A stretch of 64,000 nt of DNA from Taishania sp. (lineage in GTDB: Bacteria; Bacteroidota; Bacteroidia; Flavobacteriales_D; Crocinitomicaceae), in contig JASLGM010000047.1 in NCBI GenBank assembly GCA_030150045.1, positions 62,001 to 126,000 of the forward strand, in the 5' to 3' direction. The translations under genes and the position numbers were made by a program. This document shows positions 33,796 through 42,432 of this stretch, one piece after another; position 1 is the stretch's first letter; each line of letters starts with the position of its first letter. The notes below the pieces were generated by a model. The model searched no databases and was not told the DNA's origin. It saw only the letters and a program-made list of their open reading frames with translations.

Positions 33796-34256
33796 ATTAT
33801 TTGTGATCTAAATGCCGATCTTAATTTGTCAAGTAAACTATTTAATTGTTGAACTTCTTCTTCTTCCATGATATCTGGAACTAGAATACTGCCTATAAAG
33901 ATAGCATCTATTTCTGCTAAAACCGAACTTCCCTTCTTTGTAATCCCAATAAAGAAATTCCTTCGATCATCAATCGATTGATTTTTAACTACCAATCCCT
34001 TTTCCAATAATTTATCAATAAGTCGTGTCGTATTGGGTGACTTTTCAATCATCTTTGATTTAATCGTCTGAATAGTAATGGGAGTTTTCGCACCTCGAAG
34101 AATCCGTAAAATATTGAATTGAGCCATCGTTATACCATATTGATGCATGAATACATTTTGAGCACTCGCAATCAAATTCGCTGTATATCGAACATTAACC
34201 ATCATTTCCTGTCTTGACGAAATAAATTTCGCACCTACTTCTTCTTCTAAACTCAT
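33792..34256 (-). CDS. MarR family transcriptional regulator
   Basis: 154 residues with a winged helix-turn-helix: recognition region TIQTIKSKMIEKSPNTTRLIDKLLEKGLVV and wing KNQSIDDRRNFFIGITKKGSSVLAEI in shorter pieces (NTTRLIDKL and DDRR are the diagnostic parts). MarR proteins bind palindromic operators as dimers and respond to phenolic or oxidative ligands. Because it is translationally coupled to the TonB-type receptor gene, autoregulation of that operon is the simplest proposal. I did not find a convincing palindrome upstream of 34256. Confidence 0.9.
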   Translation of the reverse strand: MSLEEEVGAKFISSRQEMMVNVRYTANLIASAQNVFMHQYGITMAQFNILRILRGAKTPITIQTIKSKMIEKSPNTTRLIDKLLEKGLVVKNQSIDDRRNFFIGITKKGSSVLAEIDAIFIGSILVPDIMEEEEVQQLNSLLDKLRSAFRSQII

Positions 34257-34295
34257 TATACAAAACTAAGGTTATCCCCTTGATTTACAAAGTCA

Positions 34296-36755
34296 CTACC
34301 TATACTTTATTAAGATATCTTCTTTATAAAGTATATCCTTTGATTCTAGAATCCATTCGTGTCTACCTGGTAAAAGAACCCTGAAATTTTTCTCTACAAA
34401 AATATTTTTCTCTTTGCTAGTAATCCATACATCAAGCATTGCCTTTTCAACATTCAACACAAGAACTGTTTTACCTTCTTTATTCTTCTGAAGAATGAAT
34501 TGCCCCCACTTTTTTGCTTCTCTCGTTTCTTTTACCTCATTGTAAAAAAATTGTTCTGTCTCCTTATTACCATCAAATATAAACCGAGCTATATAATTGG
34601 TCAATTTCGTTTGTTGTAAGATGTCTAAAGGCAAACGTTTTACACCAAAATCATTTACTTCTACTGGAAGAACATGCATTTCAATAAACTTTCCTTCTAA
34701 ATCAAAGTATTCTACTTGTACTTCTGAGGGTTTTTCCTTTTCTGTTACCACAAAGAATTGTTTTTTTCCCAGCTCTTTTTCTACTGCAACAATTGCCGTT
34801 GGTCTGTACAATTCTTTCGCACGATAGTGCAACATTTTGTAGTTATTTTCATAATCAACAGAGGACCACGTTGGGGCTGGCCAGCAATCGTTCATTTGCC
34901 AATATATTGTACCTGCACACTTTGGATAAGAGGCTCTATGACTTCCAATAGCTAACTCTACTGCTCTCGCTTGAGTTAATTGAGAATAGTAAACGAAATC
35001 TTCAAAATCCGAAGTCTTTCCGTATAAAACATCTGCATGCTTCTTGATCATTCCATTACCCACATAACTTTTTTGATGATGTTTCATTACTTCTGAGTTC
35101 AAATTCCAATCTTTTGGCTCAGAAAAAGTATTTAGTGTATAGTAAGAAGGAAACGATTGAAATCCATATTCTGAGTTGAATCTTCCACTCTTATTTCCCA
35201 TATCCTCGATAGGATCTTTTCCATGCCAAACTCCCCAATAATGTTGAGATCCCTGTTTATAAAACTCATCTTTTCCCCAATTGCTTAGCGGACTTGTATG
35301 AATATATGGAGTATTTGTATATTCCTTAATTTTTCTTGAAATTAACTGCATGAATAATGAGTCATATGCTTCTTCAATTTCTTTTTGAGCTTTAGGTCCT
35401 AAAAGATATTTAAGTTGAAACCCCCAGTTTTTCCATGCTACATCTACCTCATTGTTCCCATTAAACAATACAACTGAAGGATGTTTTGAAATACGAGGAA
35501 TCTGTTGACTCATTTCATCTTCGACCGAATTTAAAAAAGTATTATCCGCAGGATACATTGCACAAGCAAACATAAAATCTTGCCAAACCATGATTCCTAA
35601 TTCATCACACCTTTGATAAAAATAATCGTCTGGATAGTATCCTCCTCCCCAAACACGAAGCATATTCATGTTAGCAAATTGAGCGGCGCTTATCAGTTCA
35701 TCTATTTTCTTTGTATCCACCTTACTCATGAACACTTCCTGAGGAATTATATTTGCCCCTTTACAAAAAATAGGTTTTCCATTCACTTTTATCATATAGG
35801 ATGTTCCCCATTCATCTGATTCTTGAATAAGTTCAGATTTTCTCACCCCAAACGTAACTTTCTCTTTTTTGAGTACACGTCCATTTTCATCCTTCAAAGT
35901 CCATTCATCCTCATAAAGGAATGCTTCGCCATGTCCATTTGGCCACCATAATTTAGGTTGCTGTAACAACACTCTTGCTTGCAATGCATTTGTAGAAACT
36001 TGCACATTCAGTAATGGGAATTTTTTTGATGTCCAAGAAACCCTTTCAGGTAAGTGTGTCATATTCCATTGAAACAATAGTTCTGCTTCTTGTTCTTGCA
36101 GTCTTAAAGTTTGAACATTTGTCAGTAAAGTCAAAGGCTTTGTAAATGCATTAAAAACAACAGGTTTATGAAAACCCATTAAATTTAATCTTGGTGCCCA
36201 ATCCCATCCAAAGTGGTACTGTGGCTTCCGTACTCTTGGTGCTATTGATATAGCATGTAAATCATTAGGTGCAGGCAAATGATATTTCTCTTTTTGATAA
36301 GTTTCTTTATGAAACAATACAGGTGGTGTAAAAACCACCTCAATTGTATTTGTACCTATATGTACAAGATTCTTCACATCAAAGGTCCAAGAATAAAACG
36401 CATTGTTTGTAGATCCAACAACTATTCCATTCACTTTTATTTCCGCATATGTATCCACGCTCGGAAATTGCAACCATTGATTAACTTGTTTAATATCATC
36501 ATAGCGAACAAGAAAAGTTCCTTTAAACGTCCATTTATGTTCTTCCATCCATTGATAGAGCTTCTCATTCTCTCCATAAAATGGATCTGGCAAAAGACCA
36601 TTATTCAGATATGCCTCTTGAACTGTTCCTTTGTCCCCTAAACCAATTTCTGATTTATTATTCGGATCCACAACCACCCAGTTTACAACCTCAATAGCGT
36701 TTACTTCCAATCCGTACATCATAAAACAAATAATAAGAAGTCGTATCTTTTTCAT
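34296..36755 (-). CDS. Secreted glycoside hydrolase family 2 protein, beta-mannosidase-like
   Basis: 819 residues from the ATG at 36755 (an in-frame ATG at 36773 gives 825). Signal peptide to about residue 20. GH2 domains in order: sugar-binding jelly roll (about 20-180), immunoglobulin-like (about 200-300), TIM barrel (about 300-620) with the acid/base in FNGNNEVD and the nucleophile in NSEYGFQSFP, then beta domains. The YHFGWDWAPRLNLMG motif and FWRVWGGGYYPDD-like stretch (NMLRVWGGGYYPDDYFY) are typical of beta-mannosidases. It would release mannose from oligosaccharides in the periplasm or outside. The gene follows mltG with 3 to 21 nt. Confidence 0.88.
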   Translation of the reverse strand: MKKIRLLIICFMMYGLEVNAIEVVNWVVVDPNNKSEIGLGDKGTVQEAYLNNGLLPDPFYGENEKLYQWMEEHKWTFKGTFLVRYDDIKQVNQWLQFPSVDTYAEIKVNGIVVGSTNNAFYSWTFDVKNLVHIGTNTIEVVFTPPVLFHKETYQKEKYHLPAPNDLHAISIAPRVRKPQYHFGWDWAPRLNLMGFHKPVVFNAFTKPLTLLTNVQTLRLQEQEAELLFQWNMTHLPERVSWTSKKFPLLNVQVSTNALQARVLLQQPKLWWPNGHGEAFLYEDEWTLKDENGRVLKKEKVTFGVRKSELIQESDEWGTSYMIKVNGKPIFCKGANIIPQEVFMSKVDTKKIDELISAAQFANMNMLRVWGGGYYPDDYFYQRCDELGIMVWQDFMFACAMYPADNTFLNSVEDEMSQQIPRISKHPSVVLFNGNNEVDVAWKNWGFQLKYLLGPKAQKEIEEAYDSLFMQLISRKIKEYTNTPYIHTSPLSNWGKDEFYKQGSQHYWGVWHGKDPIEDMGNKSGRFNSEYGFQSFPSYYTLNTFSEPKDWNLNSEVMKHHQKSYVGNGMIKKHADVLYGKTSDFEDFVYYSQLTQARAVELAIGSHRASYPKCAGTIYWQMNDCWPAPTWSSVDYENNYKMLHYRAKELYRPTAIVAVEKELGKKQFFVVTEKEKPSEVQVEYFDLEGKFIEMHVLPVEVNDFGVKRLPLDILQQTKLTNYIARFIFDGNKETEQFFYNEVKETREAKKWGQFILQKNKEGKTVLVLNVEKAMLDVWITSKEKNIFVEKNFRVLLPGRHEWILESKDILYKEDILIKYR

Positions 36756-36776
36756 CCCTTTAAATGAATTCATGCT

Positions 36777-37895
36777 TTAGTTCTTTTTTAGATGATTTTT
36801 TAACCATTTTTGGTAAACAGCAGCATTCTTCATATGCTGTATATCTGAAGCTGTAAAATCATGCTTCCCTGTAAAATTAGTCTGTGCACACATGAATAAG
36901 AAGTTATTATTGTCAGGTCGCAAAACAGCTTCTAAAACTTCTTGACTCACTAGGCATATAGGTCCTGGTGGTAATCCCTTAATCTGATACGTGTTGTAAG
37001 GACATTCAATTGCTCGATGCTTTCCTGTCAAACGCTGTTCTTTGTCCAATTCATTCCCCCAACAGTATTTGAACGTTGGATCTGATTGTAATTTCATACC
37101 TTTCTGAATGCGATTAAGATACAGCTTTGCGATTATGGGCCACTCTTCCTTTACTTTTGATTGCTCAGAATATACAATACTCGCAAGAGTAACAAGCTGT
37201 GAAGGATAATTTAGCCCTAATGCGATGATTTGTTGCTTTCTTTCACTTGTCCAAAACTGCTTAAACTCCTCTGCCATGAACGCAACAAATTCTTCTGCAT
37301 AGGTATCATAATACATCTCATATTTTTTAGGTATGAAAAGTGCTAGAATCTGTTCTTTTGTAAAATTATATTGATTCAAGGTTGAAGGTAAAGTAATGAA
37401 ATCAACCAATGAAGCACTATCTGCAGCGATACATTTTGAAATATTTGCACCTATATCTTCTACGAAACGACAGCGATTAAAAAAAACAACTACTTTAACT
37501 TCTGCTTTGCCGTGCCCATTTTCCATTTTTCTGAATCCATCTATCAAATCATTGATCAATGTCTTAGACAAAACAACATATTTCCCACCATCTAAATCTT
37601 TTGCTTCCAGTTGCAATCGATCAACATGCTGAATAAACATTTCCTTTTTCGAAATAATTTCTTTTGCAACTAGAAATCCAGCTAAAGAGTCTATTGTCAA
37701 ACTATCAGGAATAATAATTTTTACCTCTTTCGTATTTATCGTACGTTGACTTTTATTGATAAACATTAGAATATCGAGCCTTTTCCAATAAAGAACAACA
37801 CCAAGGAGTCCTATACAAGCGATTGCAATTACTTTCTTAAGTCCACCTGATACAGATGAAGAATTTTTTGATCTTTTTTTAGTTTTCTTTGCCAT
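36777..37895 (-). CDS. mltG: Endolytic murein transglycosylase MltG
   Basis: 372 residues. A basic N-terminus (1-20) precedes one membrane helix (about 20-36), then a LysM-like domain and the YceG catalytic domain with the glutamate in IVYSEQSK (Glu244), followed by LYLNRIQKGMKLQSDPTFKY and YNTYQIKGLPPGPIC. MltG cuts nascent peptidoglycan strands next to the membrane and sets glycan chain length. The start is inside the 3' end of the GNAT gene: 67 bp of overlap with 22 codons in another frame. A start further downstream would still leave the helix in place but lose the KKTKKRSK tail. Confidence 0.93.
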   Translation of the reverse strand: MAKKTKKRSKNSSSVSGGLKKVIAIACIGLLGVVLYWKRLDILMFINKSQRTINTKEVKIIIPDSLTIDSLAGFLVAKEIISKKEMFIQHVDRLQLEAKDLDGGKYVVLSKTLINDLIDGFRKMENGHGKAEVKVVVFFNRCRFVEDIGANISKCIAADSASLVDFITLPSTLNQYNFTKEQILALFIPKKYEMYYDTYAEEFVAFMAEEFKQFWTSERKQQIIALGLNYPSQLVTLASIVYSEQSKVKEEWPIIAKLYLNRIQKGMKLQSDPTFKYCWGNELDKEQRLTGKHRAIECPYNTYQIKGLPPGPICLVSQEVLEAVLRPDNNNFLFMCAQTNFTGKHDFTASDIQHMKNAAVYQKWLKNHLKKN

Positions 37896-38323
37896 TTAAA
37901 TCCTGCCTTTTCAAACAATCCAATACTCGACGAATTTTCATCGTCAATAAAACAAAATAAATGATTTATCTTGTATTCTTCTCTACATAATGCAATTAAG
38001 TGTAATAAGGCTGTTAGTGCATGCCCTTGTCTTCGATATTTCTTTTCGGCAATCAAAATTCCTAATTCTGCCTGTCCATTCACATGATCAATAGCAAACA
38101 AATCAATTGTTCCTATCGGTAATCTAGTGAGCTCATGGCATATCATATATCTAACCTGCTCATGATCACCAATTAATTGATCAAGAATAAACTGATACAT
38201 TTCCTCTTTTGAATAAGGTTGAACTGTATTTGAGACCTCCCAATTTTCAGGATCATTCTCCCAAGCCAAGAGATATTGTAAATCCTGAAGTTCTACTTTA
38301 CGAAGATAGATTGAACCCAACAT
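37829..38323 (-). CDS. GNAT family N-acetyltransferase (RimJ/RimL-like)
   Basis: 164 residues. The GNAT fold is visible from LRKVELQDLQYLLAWENDPENW (N-terminal helices), IGTIDLFAIDHVNGQAELGILIAEKKYRRQGHALTALL in shorter pieces (beta4 plus the acetyl-CoA loop RRQGHA) and FEKAGFKWQRKLKKD (C-terminal strand). The substrate is probably an amine or a protein N-terminus. It overlaps the mltG start by 67 nt, and lies 6 nt after dapF on the same strand, so dapF-GNAT-mltG are likely one operon. Confidence 0.88.
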   Translation of the reverse strand: MLGSIYLRKVELQDLQYLLAWENDPENWEVSNTVQPYSKEEMYQFILDQLIGDHEQVRYMICHELTRLPIGTIDLFAIDHVNGQAELGILIAEKKYRRQGHALTALLHLIALCREEYKINHLFCFIDDENSSSIGLFEKAGFKWQRKLKKDQKILHLYQVDLRK

Positions 38324-38329
38324 ATTCTT

Positions 38330-39118
38330 TTATTGAATAACTACTTCTCCTTCATAAACAAAAGTCGCTGGTCCTGATAAAAACACATGAATAAATTGAT
38401 TCATATCCGTTCTTTCAAAATCTACTTTTAAATCCCCTCCTCTAGTTTGAATTCGGAAATTTTGTCTACCAAATTTTTCTGTTTTAAAAGCCTCAACAAT
38501 AGCACAAGCAGTAACTCCTGTACCACAAGCCAAAGTTTCATCTTCTACGCCTCTTTCATAAGTTCTCACCATAAGCAATCCCTCTTCCTTTCTCTCTACA
38601 AAATTGACGTTTATTCCCTGATCCACAAAACTCGCTTGATGTCGAATCGCTCTACCACGTTCAAAAACAGGAAAAAAATCAACATCTTTAACATAAGATA
38701 CATAATGAGGTGATCCAGTATATACTTCATAATCTTGATTATGTTGATTCACTTCATCAACACTCCTCATTGAAATACGAATATTACCATCTTCTTCAAT
38801 ATTATAAGCGTGAGATCCATCAAATCCTAAAAAGTGCTTGTAAGGCATAGGAATACCCAAAGTTAATGCAAATGCAACCGCACAACGTCCTCCATTTCCA
38901 CAAAAACTTTTTGAAGCATCTGCATTATAATAATCTGCCTCAAAATCAAATTCTTCACAAGAATTTATTTTAATTAATCCATCTGCTCCGACGCCAAACT
39001 TTCTGTCACACAATTGAGTAATATGTACATCTGTCAAATCGTCATACTCTCCTGACATATTATTAATTAATATAAAATCATTGCCTGCTCCTTGATATTT
39101 TTGGAAATAAATTCTCAT
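38330..39118 (-). CDS. dapF: Diaminopimelate epimerase
   Basis: 262 residues with the two catalytic cysteines: the first in FCGNGGRC (Cys73) and the second in LACGTGVTACA (about residue 198). DapF converts LL- to meso-diaminopimelate, for lysine and peptidoglycan synthesis. Both cysteines and the substrate-binding Asn (AGNDF, NNMSGEY) are in place; the length is slightly short of E. coli DapF (274). It heads a likely operon with GNAT and mltG, which links lysine/murein precursor and murein processing genes. Confidence 0.95.
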   Translation of the reverse strand: MRIYFQKYQGAGNDFILINNMSGEYDDLTDVHITQLCDRKFGVGADGLIKINSCEEFDFEADYYNADASKSFCGNGGRCAVAFALTLGIPMPYKHFLGFDGSHAYNIEEDGNIRISMRSVDEVNQHNQDYEVYTGSPHYVSYVKDVDFFPVFERGRAIRHQASFVDQGINVNFVERKEEGLLMVRTYERGVEDETLACGTGVTACAIVEAFKTEKFGRQNFRIQTRGGDLKVDFERTDMNQFIHVFLSGPATFVYEGEVVIQ

Positions 39119-39174
39119 ATTACAAAACTAATTCAAAAGACCGACTTTAATACATTATTTACAGGATTTAGAAA

Positions 39175-39728
39175 ATGAAAAGTTTAGTACTACTTATGAT
39201 GTCATTAATGATGATTGTAAAATACACTTACAGTCAATCATATGGAAAATGCATCATTAGCATTACTGACACACAAAATTCTTCCTTAAATAATATTAAT
39301 ATTTCTTTTATAATAAACGATTCAAATATCCATAAACAAGTAAAAACAGACATTAAAGGAGAGGCAAAATCGACAGCATTCCAGAAAATAATTATAAAAT
39401 TCTTTTTACTTCGAACGACTATGAACCCCAATTAATTCATCAATCTATTCATGGTGAACGAATTAATTTTATTAACATTAAATTAGAACCTAAAACTACG
39501 GATCGTCTTTCAAAAGAAGAGTGTAATTACAATAAAAGTGAAAAGAAACCTATTTGTCACCTTTGTAACAAAAAAATAAATGTAATTCCATATCATTATG
39601 GTCTACCAATCAATTACCTTACTCAAACAAAGGAAAAGGAAACATATAAAAATGGAGACTGCCTAATTAATCCATGTCGACCTTTTTGGTATTGCACCTT
39701 CGACAAAAGTGATATCTTAATTAGATAG
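39175..39728 (+). pseudogene. Secreted carboxypeptidase-regulatory-like protein, frameshifted
   Basis: The first frame gives a signal peptide (MKSLVLLMMSLMMIVKYTYS) and the start of a carboxypeptidase-regulatory-like beta sandwich (KCIISITDTQNSSLNNINISF, VKTDIKGEAK), then turns into nonsense and stops at 39435. One frame over, the domain continues with IDSIPENNYKILFTSNDYE and runs on to a Cys-rich end (CHLCNKKINVIPYHYGLP, LINPCRPFWYCTF) stopping at 39728. One missing A in the AAAA run at 39366-39369 would restore one frame of 184 residues. It may be a true frameshift mutation or an assembly error. The 3' half has no separate start. Confidence 0.75.
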
Positions 39729-39885
39729 AAAATAACGCAAAGCTTTACATCAAAAAATATTCCCTTTAAGATTCCTTCAAAACCACTTTATTTTTAACAT
39801 TTATTAACATCATTAACAGATACAATAGAAAGGTTTGGCGTTATAATTGATGTTATCACATTACAAAATCATAAAGCTATCATCA

Positions 39886-41352
39886 ATGAATAAAACGTTT
39901 AAATTTATCAGTTTGGGCTTTTTAGGCGGTACCCTACCCTTAGGTTTGTATTTAATATTTAGTGGTACCTCTCCATTGAACATGGATTCCTCAGCTCGAA
40001 ATTCAAACAAACTAGCACATCAAGTCAGTTTTTCCGGTGCAACAGCAGCACCTACAAACTTTATTGAAGCGTCGGAACAAGCTATAAATTCAGTTGTACA
40101 CGTCACCACAAAAGTTGTCCAAACTACTTTTCAGCGTGATATTTTTCAAGAATTTTTCAATGGTCCTGGTGCTGGAGGAAAAGAATTAAAAAGATATGGT
40201 CAAGGGAGTGGTTCTGGAGTAATCATTTCCACAGATGGATATATTGTCACAAACAACCATGTTATTGACAATGCTTCTGAGATCGAAATCATCTTAAATG
40301 ACAACTCTAAATATACGGCGAAAATAATTGGTACGGATCCATCTACGGATATTGCCGTATTAAAAATAGATGCGAAAAATCTTCCCGCAATGACACTAGG
40401 TAACAGCGATAATCTAAGATTAGGAGAATGGGTGTTAGCAGTTGGTAACCCCTTCAACCTTACGTCAACAGTTACAGCTGGTATCGTTTCCGCAAAAGCT
40501 AGAAATATTAACTTGTTAGCCGATCGAAATCGGCAGGAAATCGTTCCAATCGAATCTTTCATTCAAACGGACGCTGCAGTAAATCCAGGAAACTCAGGTG
40601 GTGCCTTAGTTAATACGCGCGGAGAATTGGTAGGAATCAATACAGCAATTGCATCACAAACAGGATCTTACGCAGGCTACTCCTTTGCAGTACCTGTAAA
40701 CCTTGTTGAAAAAGTTATGCAAGACCTAATTGACTATGGCGTCGTTCAACGTGGATATCTAGGCGTTTCTATAGCAGAAATATCACAAGAAATAAAAGAA
40801 AAAAACAAACTACCTAATACCAAAGGAGTTTACGTTGGTAGTGTTTCAAGCGGTGGTTCAGCAGATAAAGCAGGAATCAAAGAAGGTGATGTTATCTTAA
40901 AAGTAGGTGCAAAAGAAGTCAATTCTCCTGCTGCACTTCAAGAAGAAATTGGCAAAGGTCGTCCCGGTGACAAAATTCCAATTACAATACGTAATGCAAA
41001 AGGAAATGAACAACAATTAGAAGTTGTGCTACGCAATAAAGAAGGAGAAACAAAGTTAGTTTCTAAAGAAGAGGTTAAGAAAAATGCCGCTTTAGGCGCA
41101 ACATTTGAAGAGTTGTCTGCCAAAGAGAAAAAAGAGTTGAATACAGACTACGGTGTAAAGATCAAAACCATCTCAAATGGAAAACTACAAGCACACGGCT
41201 TAAAAGAAGGGATGATCATCACTAAGATAAATAATGAAACCGTTAACAGTGTTGAACAGTTGACTACAAAACTAAACAAAAGCAACCAAGGCGTTTTACT
41301 AGAGATCTTGACCGAAAGTGGTCGTAAAGAATATGTCGGATTTGGAATATAA
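39886..41352 (+). CDS. Periplasmic serine protease/chaperone, HtrA (DegP/DegQ) family
   Basis: 488 residues from the ATG at 39886. A signal or anchor helix at about 5-27 (ISLGFLGGTLPLGLYLIF), then the trypsin-like domain with His125 (TNNHVIDN), Asp155 (STDIAVLKID) and Ser237 (NPGNSGGAL), and two PDZ domains (about 275-365 and 395-488: GYLGVSI, GDVILKVG; GVKIKTISNGKL, GMIITKINN). It refolds or degrades damaged envelope proteins. The frame is open for 13 residues upstream (39847), but the MNKTFKF start fits the signal better. It is not adjacent to a sigma-E-like gene. Confidence 0.94.
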   Translation: MNKTFKFISLGFLGGTLPLGLYLIFSGTSPLNMDSSARNSNKLAHQVSFSGATAAPTNFIEASEQAINSVVHVTTKVVQTTFQRDIFQEFFNGPGAGGKELKRYGQGSGSGVIISTDGYIVTNNHVIDNASEIEIILNDNSKYTAKIIGTDPSTDIAVLKIDAKNLPAMTLGNSDNLRLGEWVLAVGNPFNLTSTVTAGIVSAKARNINLLADRNRQEIVPIESFIQTDAAVNPGNSGGALVNTRGELVGINTAIASQTGSYAGYSFAVPVNLVEKVMQDLIDYGVVQRGYLGVSIAEISQEIKEKNKLPNTKGVYVGSVSSGGSADKAGIKEGDVILKVGAKEVNSPAALQEEIGKGRPGDKIPITIRNAKGNEQQLEVVLRNKEGETKLVSKEEVKKNAALGATFEELSAKEKKELNTDYGVKIKTISNGKLQAHGLKEGMIITKINNETVNSVEQLTTKLNKSNQGVLLEILTESGRKEYVGFGI

Positions 41353-41404
41353 GAGAGTGGGGAATACACTTCCCCTCTTATTCCCATTTAAAAGTTACAT
41401 TAAA

Positions 41405-41437
41405 TTTTGATTATCGAGATATTTCGGCGTATCTTTG
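41405..41437 (+). promoter_or_regulatory. Promoter of rpoD
   Basis: TTTTG at 41405-41409, 20-nt spacer, TATCTTTG at 41430-41437: an excellent match to the vegetative consensus that RpoD itself reads. The predicted leader to the ATG at 41486 is about 44 nt and contains the Shine-Dalgarno. Confidence 0.85.
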
Positions 41438-41468
41438 CATTCGATTTTCAATCAATTAACATCAAAAC

Positions 41469-41474
41469 AGGAGG
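41469..41474 (+). promoter_or_regulatory. Shine-Dalgarno sequence of rpoD
   Basis: AGGAGG lies 11 nt before the ATG of rpoD. It is a full-strength anti-SD match, while the other genes here that I checked lack one, as is usual for Flavobacteriia. Confidence 0.6.
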
Positions 41475-41485
41475 TTGTAAGTTAG

Positions 41486-42352
41486 ATGAGACAGCTTAAA
41501 ATTACCAAATCAATTACCAATCGTGAGTCACAGTCCTTAGACAAGTACTTGCAAGACATTGGTAAAGAGGAACTGATTACTGCAGAGGAAGAAGTAGAAT
41601 TGGCTAGACGTATCAAGCAAGGAGACCAAAGGGCCCTTGAAAAATTAACCAGAGCCAATCTTCGTTTCGTAGTATCCGTTGCTAAACAGTATCAGAATCA
41701 AGGATTGACCCTTCCAGATTTAATCAACGAAGGAAACCTTGGACTCATCAAAGCAGCTCAAAAATTTGATGAAACACGTGGATTTAAATTCATTTCCTAT
41801 GCCGTATGGTGGATTCGTCAATCCATTTTACAAGCATTGGCTGAACAAGCTCGTATTGTTCGTCTTCCTTTGAACCAAGTTGGTTCATTGAATAAGATTA
41901 ACAAAGCGTTCTCTCGTTTAGAACAAGAGTTTGAAAGACCACCATCTGCTGAAGAATTGGCAGAAGCATTAGAAGTTCCTGAAGACAAAATCAAGGAATC
42001 TCTAAACGTTTCTGGCCGACACGTATCCATGGACGCTCCTTTATCTTCATCAGAAGACGGCGGAACATTAATGGACGTAATGGCAAACACCGATTCTCCT
42101 AAAGCAGATCATCAGTTAATGGCCGAATCACTCCAAAGAGAAATCGAACGTTCATTAAGCACGCTTACCGATAAAGAACGTGAAATCATCCGACTATTCT
42201 TCGGAATCGGAATGAACCACGGATTAACTTTAGAAGAAATCGGAGCGAAATTTAGCTTAACTCGTGAACGCGTTCGACAAATTAAGGAGAAAGCAATTCG
42301 TAGGCTGCGCCATACATCGCGTAATAAGTTGCTGAAGGCATACTTAGGATAA
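41486..42352 (+). CDS. rpoD: RNA polymerase primary sigma factor RpoD/SigA
   Basis: 288 residues, the short Bacteroidota primary sigma without region 1.1. Region 1.2 (SLDKYLQDIGKEELITAEEEVELARRI in pieces), region 2 (NLRFVVSVAKQYQNQGLTLPDLINEGNLGLIKAAQKFD), the -10-binding FISYAVWWIRQSI, region 3 and region 4 HTH (LTLEEIGAKFSLTRERVRQIKEKAIRRLR) are all visible in parts. Bacteroidota SigA reads TTG/TAnnTTTG promoters. The N-terminal MRQLKITKSITNRESQSLDKYL is a typical lead. A strong promoter and Shine-Dalgarno precede it and a terminator follows. Confidence 0.97.
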   Translation: MRQLKITKSITNRESQSLDKYLQDIGKEELITAEEEVELARRIKQGDQRALEKLTRANLRFVVSVAKQYQNQGLTLPDLINEGNLGLIKAAQKFDETRGFKFISYAVWWIRQSILQALAEQARIVRLPLNQVGSLNKINKAFSRLEQEFERPPSAEELAEALEVPEDKIKESLNVSGRHVSMDAPLSSSEDGGTLMDVMANTDSPKADHQLMAESLQREIERSLSTLTDKEREIIRLFFGIGMNHGLTLEEIGAKFSLTRERVRQIKEKAIRRLRHTSRNKLLKAYLG

Positions 42353-42357
42353 TTTTG

Positions 42358-42389
42358 AAAAACTACCTGCATTTGTGGGTAGTTTTTTT
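42358..42389 (+). terminator. Terminator of rpoD
   Basis: AAAAACTACC pairs with GGTAGTTTTT across a 10-nt loop and leads into TTTTTTT. It starts 6 nt after the rpoD stop. Confidence 0.85.
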
Positions 42390-42432
42390 GCTTTATACAA
42401 TTCATATTTAATACAAAACTATTATCAAAATC

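Noticed and set aside
41353..41400. Terminator after htrA
   Set aside because: The GTGGGGAA/TTCCCC hairpin is there but a T tract is missing; evidence too weak to list as a feature.
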